Assembly: GCA_947458775.1 (NCBI GenBank)
Contig: CANGZX010000067.1
Span: forward strand, 1 to 5,146
DNA: 5,146 nt
Origin: Sphingobacteriaceae bacterium
GTDB lineage: Bacteria; Bacteroidota; Bacteroidia; Sphingobacteriales; Sphingobacteriaceae
Direction of reading: 5' to 3'
The notes beneath the pieces are model-generated. The model did not search any database and was not told the DNA's origin. It saw nothing but the letters and a program-made list of their open reading frames with translations. The position numbers and the translations under genes were made by a program. Shown piece by piece: positions 1-4,837 of this stretch. Position 1 is the stretch's first letter, and the number at the start of each line of letters is the position of its first letter.

Positions 1-653
1 CTACGTTTGCGTATATCGGCAATGGTGAAATTTTTAACTTTATGACGTTTTAATAAAAAATCTTCTTGCGGTTCTACATCGCGAACACCAATATAAACCA
101 CATCTTTATAATTTATTTTGGGTGCAATATTGGCTACGTTTTTAAGCTGAAACCAATAATTAAGTGTTTCTTGATCCGGCTTATTTACTTTTGAGTCTAA
201 ATTATCTTCGTCTAATACAATAGCCATAGACATACCATGCAAATTGCCCGAGGGTGTGGTGTAAGGCGAATGTAGGTCGGCATGGGCATCTACCCAAATT
301 ACGCCTAATTTAGATTTAGGATAAGCTTTACGAATACCCGAAATGGTACCAGCTGCCGTACTATGATCTCCGGCTAAAATAATGGGAAAAGAGTTGTTTT
401 CGAGTGTTTTAGCAACTTCTTCAGTAACACGCTCTACCATGGTTAAAACGCCAGATATTCGTTTGGCATAAGCATTACCGGTGGCTTCTAATAACAAGTG
501 GTTCTCGTTGGGTATTTCTAGGGTATTGTGTTTTTTAAAATACCTACTTCCAAAATCTAATGCGGCAATTTTAATGGCATCTACCCCTAAACTTGCACCT
601 CTTGTACCGGCGCCAATTTCTGATTTAACCTCTATTATTTTTAGTTCTTTCAT
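1..653 (-). CDS. rocF: Arginase (N-terminal part; gene continues past the left edge)
   Basis: The gene is 5' complete and 3' truncated by the window edge; 217 codons are visible of a family usually about 300-340 residues long. Arginase is a cytoplasmic Mn2+ enzyme that hydrolyses L-arginine to ornithine and urea. Seen directly: GAGTRGASLG near residues 14-23, the metal motif GDHS at 95-98, the second metal motif DAHAD at 122-126, and SGNLHG at 135-140, which matches the arginase substrate loop (human Ser137 and His141 align with S135 and H139). This loop favours arginase over agmatinase. The human Asn130 position is His128 here, which I recall as common in Bacteroidota arginases. The loop between HGM and the conserved VVYIGVRD (186-192) is about 14 residues longer than in the human enzyme. 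The third metal motif (DxD) lies beyond the edge. The ATG at 653-651 is supported by an AAGGA ribosome site 9 bases upstream. The gene diverges from the arginine decarboxylase gene. Confidence 0.93.
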   Translation of the reverse strand, partial: MKELKIIEVKSEIGAGTRGASLGVDAIKIAALDFGSRYFKKHNTLEIPNENHLLLEATGNAYAKRISGVLTMVERVTEEVAKTLENNSFPIILAGDHSTAAGTISGIRKAYPKSKLGVIWVDAHADLHSPYTTPSGNLHGMSMAIVLDEDNLDSKVNKPDQETLNYWFQLKNVANIAPKINYKDVVYIGVRDVEPQEDFLLKRHKVKNFTIADIRKR

Positions 654-662
654 AGATCTTTT

Positions 663-667
663 TCCTT
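663..667 (-). promoter_or_regulatory. Shine-Dalgarno site of the arginase gene
   Basis: AAGGA on the minus strand lies 9 bases before the ATG at 653. It is the clearest Shine-Dalgarno-like sequence in the window; most other starts here lack one, as is usual in Bacteroidota. It supports the chosen arginase start. Confidence 0.6.
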
Positions 668-728
668 AAAACGGAAGAATATAAAAATTAATTTACTTAA
701 ACACTACACGTGATGCAATTAGCTTTTT

Positions 729-736
729 TATATTTG
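729..736 (+). promoter_or_regulatory. Putative -7 promoter element of the arginine decarboxylase gene
   Basis: TATATTTG matches the Bacteroidota primary sigma -7 consensus TAnnTTTG exactly. Transcription would start around 741-744, leaving a leader of only about 9-12 bases before the ATG at 753. No good -33 TTTG is visible at the usual spacing; GTG at 710-712 is the nearest weak candidate. No Shine-Dalgarno sequence precedes the ATG, which fits a very short leader. Confidence 0.55.
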
Positions 737-737
737 C

Positions 738-745
738 CAAAAATA
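738..745 (-). promoter_or_regulatory. Putative -7 promoter element of the arginase gene
   Basis: On the minus strand this reads TATTTTTG, an exact match to TAnnTTTG. It would start transcription near 730-733 and give arginase a leader of about 78 bases. It sits one base from the opposite-facing box at 729-736. A good -33 element is not seen, and T-rich sequence makes chance matches likely, so this is tentative. Confidence 0.35.
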
Positions 746-752
746 CTAAAAA

Positions 753-2141
753 ATGCAGAGCTACGCGGAATTTCTTGACCTGAGTGTGGGTTTCCCTCAA
801 GACGGTTACCAAGTTATTGATGATGAGTTGTATTTTCACGAATTAAACCTCATGGAAATGATAGAAACTTATGGTACACCACTACGGTTTACCTATTTAC
901 CAATCATCTCAAAAAAAATTCAGGAGGCTAAATTATTGTTTCAAACGGCTATTGTTAAAAACAATTACCGTGGTGGCTACAAGTATTGCTATTGTACTAA
1001 AAGTTCGCACTTTAGGCACATTGTAGAAGAAGCACTTAAAAACGATATTCACTTAGAAACATCCTCAGCTTTTGATATGCCCATGATTGATGCGCTAGAG
1101 AAAAAAGGCGTATTGGATAAAAAAATCACTGTGATTTGTAACGGATTTAAAACCTTTCAATACAAACAATATATAATTGATATGTTGCACGATGGGTATC
1201 AAAATATTATTCCGGTATTGGATAATAAAGAGGAATTTAACCTTTACGATGATGAATTAGATATTCCTTGCAACCTAGGTATACGTATTGCTGCCGAGGA
1301 GCAACCCGATTCACAATTTTACACGTCTCGTTTGGGTATTCCGTTAGAAGATGTAATTGATTTTTACAAAGCTAAAATTGCCGAAAACCCTAATTTTAAG
1401 GTTAAATTATTACATTTCTTCATCAATTCGGGTATTTCTGATACGCCGTATTACTGGAACGAATTAGAAAAATACGTAACGCTGTATTGCCGTTTTAAAA
1501 AGATTAATCCCGATTTAACTACCCTGGATATTGGTGGTGGCATGCCGTTTAAAGATTCGTTGGTATTTGATTTCGATTACGAATACATGGTAAACGAAAT
1601 TGTAAAACGTATTAAAGAAATTTGTGCCGAACACGCCGTAATGGAACCGGATATTATTACCGAATTTGGTAAATATACCGTTGCCGAGGCTTCGGGAATT
1701 TTATACAAGGTATTGGGGCGTAAGCAACAAAACGACCGCGAAAAGTGGTTGATGTTAGATGGTTCATTTATTACCAACCTACCCGATGTGTGGGCACTGA
1801 ACCAAAAATATGTGCTATTACCTATAAACAACTGGGATGCTGAATACGAAAAAGTGAATTTAGGTGGTATTACTTGCGATGGGCAGGATTATTACAACCA
1901 AGAGGCTCACATGAACAACGTATTTATGCCCAAAACCCGTAAGGTGCAGTATTTAGGCTTCTTTAATACTGGTGCTTACCAAGAGGTGTTAAGCGGATAT
2001 GGCGGTATTCATCATTGTTTATTGCCTTCTCCTAAACACGTAATTATTCGCAGAAATAGAGACGAAAGTTTCAATTTTGAAGTATTTGGAGAGGAGCAAA
2101 ATAGCAAACAAGTACTTAAAATATTAGGTTATACTTCCTAA
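753..2141 (+). CDS. speA: Arginine decarboxylase, short Bacteroidota type (PLP, fold III)
   Basis: This complete 462-residue protein is a pyridoxal-phosphate decarboxylase of the alanine racemase fold (fold type III). By family resemblance it converts arginine to agmatine and CO2, the first step of polyamine synthesis in the cytoplasm. Seen: YCYCTKSSHF with the presumed PLP lysine K83, ETSSAFD at 102-108, HFFINSG at 221-227 (place of the usual HxGS), the phosphate-binding glycines DIGGG at 259-263, EFGKY at 304-308 (place of EPGR), CDGQDYY at 375-381 with presumed catalytic C375, and GFFNTGAYQ at 402-410. It is much shorter than E. coli SpeA (658 residues), so it lacks that enzyme's extra domains. 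I recognise the whole sequence as the type annotated arginine decarboxylase in flavobacteria and relatives; substrate assignment rests on annotation and on the arginase neighbour. A carboxynorspermidine or diaminopimelate decarboxylase role is less likely. The ATG at 753 follows a promoter box closely and no Shine-Dalgarno is present. Confidence 0.85.
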   Translation: MQSYAEFLDLSVGFPQDGYQVIDDELYFHELNLMEMIETYGTPLRFTYLPIISKKIQEAKLLFQTAIVKNNYRGGYKYCYCTKSSHFRHIVEEALKNDIHLETSSAFDMPMIDALEKKGVLDKKITVICNGFKTFQYKQYIIDMLHDGYQNIIPVLDNKEEFNLYDDELDIPCNLGIRIAAEEQPDSQFYTSRLGIPLEDVIDFYKAKIAENPNFKVKLLHFFINSGISDTPYYWNELEKYVTLYCRFKKINPDLTTLDIGGGMPFKDSLVFDFDYEYMVNEIVKRIKEICAEHAVMEPDIITEFGKYTVAEASGILYKVLGRKQQNDREKWLMLDGSFITNLPDVWALNQKYVLLPINNWDAEYEKVNLGGITCDGQDYYNQEAHMNNVFMPKTRKVQYLGFFNTGAYQEVLSGYGGIHHCLLPSPKHVIIRRNRDESFNFEVFGEEQNSKQVLKILGYTS

Positions 2142-2142
2142 T

Positions 2143-2862
2143 TTATTTATCGAATTTATCGAGTAATTTTAGGAGTGTGGCAAAATCTTTAGGATAAGGC
2201 GCCTCAATAGTTACCGTAGTTACCGGATTGGTTTTAAACGTAATTTGCTTGGCATGTAGCGCAAAACGCTTCATAATAGGCAATTCTTCTTGATCTTTCC
2301 CCAATTTATACCCTCGTTTAATGCCCGAAAGCATTACTGGTTGGCCGCCATACAAATCATCGCCGGCAATAGCCGCCCGTTGTGAGGCTAAATGTATACG
2401 AATTTGGTGCATACGCCCACTTACTGGTTTGCATTCTACCAAAGTAAAATGTTTGTAGTAGGTAAGCGATTGAAAATAGGTTAATGCCGCTTTTCCTTCT
2501 TGCTTGTTTATGGCTACGTTTTTGTTGCCCAGGTTTAAAATGGGTAAATCTACTTTTAAGGCATCAAATTGATGTGTTCCATTAATAACAGCATGATAAA
2601 TTTTAGTCACCTCACGGTGTTCAAACTGCATGGAGATGAAGCGGTAAGTTTCTGGATTTTTAGCTACAATAAGCGCTCCTGAGGTTTCTTTATCTAAACG
2701 ATGGCAAATCTGTGCATCGGGGCTATAGTGTTTGGCTAAACGAAGTAAACTAGGCTCTGCTCCTTCTCTATTATCCAAAGAACTTAAAAAGGCTGGTTTG
2801 TTTACTACAATCAGATCGTCATTCTCAAATAAAATAAGATCTTTAAAAACGGGGAATTTCAA
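2143..2862 (-). CDS. RluA-family pseudouridine synthase (no S4 domain)
   Basis: This complete 239-residue protein should isomerise uridine to pseudouridine in rRNA or tRNA in the cytoplasm. Seen: LIVVNKPAFLSS at 17-28 (motif I), CHRLDKETSGALIVAKN at 53-69 with catalytic Asp57 (motif II), VSGRMHQIRIHLAS at 147-160 (motif III region), then GDDLYGG at 167-173 and RFALHA at 199-204. No N-terminal S4 RNA-binding domain is present, as in the small RluA and TruC types; the target uridine cannot be read from sequence. The start is TTG at 2862: an in-frame TAA lies only 5 codons upstream, and the first in-frame ATG is residue 78, after the catalytic motif. MKFPVFKDLILFE also fits the N termini I recall for Bacteroidota homologues. 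No Shine-Dalgarno is seen. It is downstream of the response regulator gene (46-bp gap) and convergent with the decarboxylase gene, with a single base between the stop codons. Confidence 0.92.
   Translation of the reverse strand: MKFPVFKDLILFENDDLIVVNKPAFLSSLDNREGAEPSLLRLAKHYSPDAQICHRLDKETSGALIVAKNPETYRFISMQFEHREVTKIYHAVINGTHQFDALKVDLPILNLGNKNVAINKQEGKAALTYFQSLTYYKHFTLVECKPVSGRMHQIRIHLASQRAAIAGDDLYGGQPVMLSGIKRGYKLGKDQEELPIMKRFALHAKQITFKTNPVTTVTIEAPYPKDFATLLKLLDKFDK
2145..2162. repeat. 9-bp perfect tandem duplication at the rluA-like 3' end
   Basis: ATTTATCGA occurs twice head to tail (2145-2153 and 2154-2162). It lies in the last codons of the pseudouridine synthase gene and encodes the near-repeated DKFDK tail. 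The repeat is in frame, so it only lengthens the C terminus by three residues. It probably arose by replication slippage. Confidence 0.7.
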
Positions 2863-2864
2863 TA

Positions 2865-2880
2865 GTATGTGTGTTTAGAA
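2865..2880 (-). repeat. Leader motif shared with the tlpA-like gene, copy 1
   Basis: The minus strand reads TTCTAAACACACATAC immediately before the TTG start of the rluA-like gene. A copy differing by one missing A stands before the tlpA-like gene at 4785-4799. Both sit just downstream of a -7-like box, around the predicted transcription start. Function unknown. Confidence 0.5.
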
Positions 2881-2885
2881 ACACA
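2870..2885. promoter_or_regulatory. Palindrome at the rluA-like promoter, possible operator
   Basis: TGTGTTT and AAACACA form a perfect 7-bp inverted repeat around a 2-bp spacer (AG). It overlaps the end of the putative -7 box and the expected transcription start, a usual position for a repressor site. A two-base loop is too tight for a good RNA hairpin, so a DNA-level dimer site is more likely than a terminator. The regulator is unknown. Confidence 0.4.
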
Positions 2886-2891
2886 AAAATA
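2884..2891 (-). promoter_or_regulatory. Putative -7 promoter element of the rluA-like gene
   Basis: The minus strand reads TATTTTTG, an exact TAnnTTTG match. It lies in the 46-bp gap after the response regulator stop codon and would give a leader of about 15-18 bases before the TTG at 2862. No convincing -33 TTTG is visible, so the gene may also be read through from upstream. Confidence 0.45.
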
Positions 2892-2908
2892 CGGATGTTA
2901 GTTGATAT

Positions 2909-3601
2909 TTAAGCGTTGAATTTGTAGCCTACGCCTTTCACTGTACCCACATAGGTATCACCAAGTTTTTCTCTCAACTTTCTTATATGCACATCAATGG
3001 TTCTATTGGTTACAATAACCGATTCTTCCCAAATACTTTTAAGAATTTGGTCTCGAGTAAACACCTTGCCTGGTTTAGATGCTAATAAGTGTAAAAGCTC
3101 GAATTCTTTTTTTGCTAAAACCACCTTTTTACCTGCTTTATAAACCAAAAAAGCCTCTCTATCGATTACTAAATCTTCAATCTCTAGTTTTTTGTGGGGT
3201 TGTTCTTGCTCGTTTTTCTGGCTGGTTCTACGTAAAATAGCGTTAATTCTACTAACCAATGATCTTGGTTTAATGGGTTTGGTTATATAATCGTCGGCAC
3301 CCACATTAAAACCCGCAATTTCAGAGTATTCTTCGTTACGGGCAGTTAAGAAAACCATAAAGGTTTGCTTAAATTCAGGTAGTGTACGCATTAAACGGCA
3401 GGCTTCAATACCATCCATTTTAGGCATCATTACATCCAATAAAATTAAATCGGGTAGCACTTTTTTGGCAACGGTTATTGCCTCCTGCCCATTAGTAGCG
3501 GTAAAAACCTGGTATCCTTCTTGTTTTAAATTGTACTCAATAAGCTCAAGAATATCGGCTTCGTCGTCTACAATTAATATTTTGGGGTTGTTGCTGCTCA
3601 T
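2909..3601 (-). CDS. OmpR/PhoB-family response regulator
   Basis: This complete 230-residue DNA-binding response regulator should be phosphorylated by a partner histidine kinase and then bind promoter DNA as a dimer. Receiver domain, about residues 6-125: acidic pair D12-D13 in LIVDDEADILEL, phospho-acceptor D56 in LILLDVMMPKMDG, conserved T86 in FLTA, and K108 in DDYITKPI. A linker rich in Q, E and K (about 127-138) leads to the winged-helix effector domain, about 139-229, with LAKKEFELLHLLAS (162-175), RDQILKSIW (183-191), the recognition helix TNRTIDVHIRKLREKLG (198-214) and the wing TVKGVGYKF (220-228). All phosphorelay residues are intact. The ATG at 3601 is the natural start; no Shine-Dalgarno is seen. 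No histidine kinase gene is in the window, so it is an orphan at least locally. Three PhoB-box-like repeats stand 36-64 bases upstream, suggesting autoregulation and a PhoB-like identity, which is inference. Confidence 0.95.
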   Translation of the reverse strand: MSSNNPKILIVDDEADILELIEYNLKQEGYQVFTATNGQEAITVAKKVLPDLILLDVMMPKMDGIEACRLMRTLPEFKQTFMVFLTARNEEYSEIAGFNVGADDYITKPIKPRSLVSRINAILRRTSQKNEQEQPHKKLEIEDLVIDREAFLVYKAGKKVVLAKKEFELLHLLASKPGKVFTRDQILKSIWEESVIVTNRTIDVHIRKLREKLGDTYVGTVKGVGYKFNA

Positions 3602-3636
3602 TATTTCACTAAGCTAAACATTTAAAGTACAGAGCG

Positions 3637-3665
3637 TATTAAGAAAATGTTAAGAAAAAGTTAGC
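3637..3665 (-). promoter_or_regulatory. Three 11-bp-spaced PhoB-box-like direct repeats
   Basis: Read on the minus strand, the site is GCTAACT, TTTT, CTTAACA, TTTT, CTTAATA: three related 7-mers, each pair separated by exactly TTTT, so the period is 11 bp. E. coli Pho boxes have this layout (7-bp element plus 4 A/T bases, repeated). The two proximal units share TTTTCTTAA exactly; the distal unit is weaker. A poor -7 candidate, TACTTTAA (3629-3622), follows about 7 bp downstream, so the repeats would cover the -33 region as in PhoB-activated promoters. They precede the response regulator gene. Confidence 0.55.
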
Positions 3666-3671
3666 TCTATA

Positions 3672-4766
3672 TTATTTCAAATTAGCAGTTAAAAACATTT
3701 TCAATTGTTCGCCTCGTAGGTTTTTGGCTATAATTTTTCCTTCTGGATTTAGTAAAAAATTAGCAGGTATGCCTTCTATCTTATATAAATTGGCAATAGG
3801 ACTCTCCCAACGTTTTAATTCCGAAACATGGGTCCAGGTTAATTTATCATCTTTTATGGCTTGTAACCATGCATCTCTATCGTCATCTAAAGAAATACCT
3901 AAAACGGTAAAATTTTGGTTCTTGAAATCCGCATAGGTTTTAACCACATTCGGATTTTCGGCTCTGCAGGGTCCACACCACGAAGCCCAAAAGTCTAATA
4001 AAACGTATTTACCTTTAAAGTCACTCAGTTTTACAACTTTTCCATCCGATGAAGCCATCTCAAAAGTTGGCGCTAACTGACCAATAGAAACAGGTTTTAT
4101 AGCTTCCATACGTTTTAAAAACTGATCTACAGCTGTATTGTTTTTAAACTTGCCTTTAATTTTTTCGGCATAAGCTAGTAAGGCTTGTTCATTATTTTCT
4201 TGATCTAAGGTTCCCATGGCATAAAAACCGGCCAAATTGGTGCTATTGGCTAAACCAAACTCGGTGGTTTTTTTAGAATAAGTAGTCATATTGGATTCGA
4301 AACGTGGCAAAAGCACTTTTCGTAAGGAATCTTGCAGGGTAGAATCTTTACTTACTTGTTCTACGAATTCACGCTGTATATCGTTAAAAATGCCAGCGTA
4401 TTTGGTAGCAATAATAGAAAAATCGTGTACTTTTTCACTGTCATCGGAACCACTAACCACATAATCGCTTTGGGTATCAATTCCTTGGATGTTTAACTCA
4501 ATTTCATCCCCATTTTTAGCAATCAATACAATTAACTTTTCTCCAACACTTAAATTAAAAAAGTCTGCTTCAACACTTTTTTGGGTAAAACTAAATTCTT
4601 TTTTATCGTTTAAAAATGCAGAATCAATAATGGCATCGTGTTGATACAAGTATACTTTTTTACTATCACCTGCTTTATCAATTTTACCAGTTATGGTAAA
4701 AGAATCTTTGGGTTTACAAGCACTTAAAAGGAGAATGCTTAGTATGAATGCGGATATTTTGTTCAT
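3672..4766 (-). CDS. TlpA/ResA-type thiol-disulfide oxidoreductase lipoprotein
   Basis: This complete 364-residue protein is probably a membrane-anchored lipoprotein on the periplasmic side, reducing or exchanging disulfides in exported proteins; the partner is unknown. Seen: a short lipoprotein signal MNKISAFILSILLLSAC with lipobox LSAC and modified Cys17; a beta-rich region at about 22-105 (FTITGKIDKAG, VYLYQHDAIIDSA) resembling the DUF4369 domain often found on Bacteroidota TlpA-like proteins; a charged, mainly helical middle at about 110-225; and a thioredoxin domain at about 228-363. The latter has IGQLAPTFEM (228-237), the redox motif WCGPC at 263-267 (C264, C267), LGISLDDDRDAW (289-300) and GIPANFLLNPEGKI with the expected cis-proline P334. 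Length and domain order are usual for this family. The ATG at 4766 begins directly at the signal peptide; an AGG 11 bases before it is a weak ribosome site. It lies 71 bp after alaS and 70 bp before the response regulator gene. Confidence 0.92.
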   Translation of the reverse strand: MNKISAFILSILLLSACKPKDSFTITGKIDKAGDSKKVYLYQHDAIIDSAFLNDKKEFSFTQKSVEADFFNLSVGEKLIVLIAKNGDEIELNIQGIDTQSDYVVSGSDDSEKVHDFSIIATKYAGIFNDIQREFVEQVSKDSTLQDSLRKVLLPRFESNMTTYSKKTTEFGLANSTNLAGFYAMGTLDQENNEQALLAYAEKIKGKFKNNTAVDQFLKRMEAIKPVSIGQLAPTFEMASSDGKVVKLSDFKGKYVLLDFWASWCGPCRAENPNVVKTYADFKNQNFTVLGISLDDDRDAWLQAIKDDKLTWTHVSELKRWESPIANLYKIEGIPANFLLNPEGKIIAKNLRGEQLKMFLTANLK

Positions 4767-4784
4767 GATTTTTTTTACCTGTTG

Positions 4785-4799
4785 GTATGTGTGTTAGAA
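4785..4799 (-). repeat. Leader motif shared with the rluA-like gene, copy 2
   Basis: The minus strand reads TTCTAACACACATAC, 19-33 bases before the ATG of the tlpA-like gene. It equals the copy at 2865-2880 except for one missing A. It starts right after a -7-like box (4800-4807). Confidence 0.5.
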
Positions 4800-4807
4800 C
4801 TAATATA
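4800..4807 (-). promoter_or_regulatory. Weak -7-like element of the tlpA-like gene
   Basis: The minus strand reads TATATTAG, one mismatch from TAnnTTTG. It would start transcription inside the shared leader motif. No -33 TTTG is seen. The 71-bp gap after alaS contains no convincing terminator hairpin, so readthrough from alaS is equally possible. Confidence 0.25.
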
Positions 4808-4837
4808 AATTGGTTTAAGCATTTGTACCTTGAAAAA

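Noticed and set aside
481..669. Plus-strand open frame of 62 codons
   Set aside because: It lies antisense inside the arginase gene, whose protein has clear family motifs; the plus-strand product is low-complexity and unlike any protein I know.
707..712. CACGTG palindrome in the arginase/decarboxylase gap as an operator
   Set aside because: A 6-bp palindrome with no symmetrical extension is expected by chance; it is not long enough to support a binding site alone.
1577..1831. Minus-strand open frame of 84 codons
   Set aside because: Fully antisense within the arginine decarboxylase gene, over its conserved EFGKY region; a reading-frame shadow.
3631..3668. AGAGC / GCTCT inverted repeat as a terminator after the tlpA-like gene
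   Set aside because: Only a 5-bp stem with a 28-base loop; it merely flanks the 11-bp repeats and has no U-run in the right place.
3724..3936. Plus-strand open frame of 70 codons
   Set aside because: Antisense to the thioredoxin domain of the tlpA-like gene; no recognisable protein features.
4767..4837. tRNA, riboswitch or terminator between alaS and the tlpA-like gene
   Set aside because: The 71 bases are AT-rich with no stable stem-loop or conserved RNA pattern that I can recognise.
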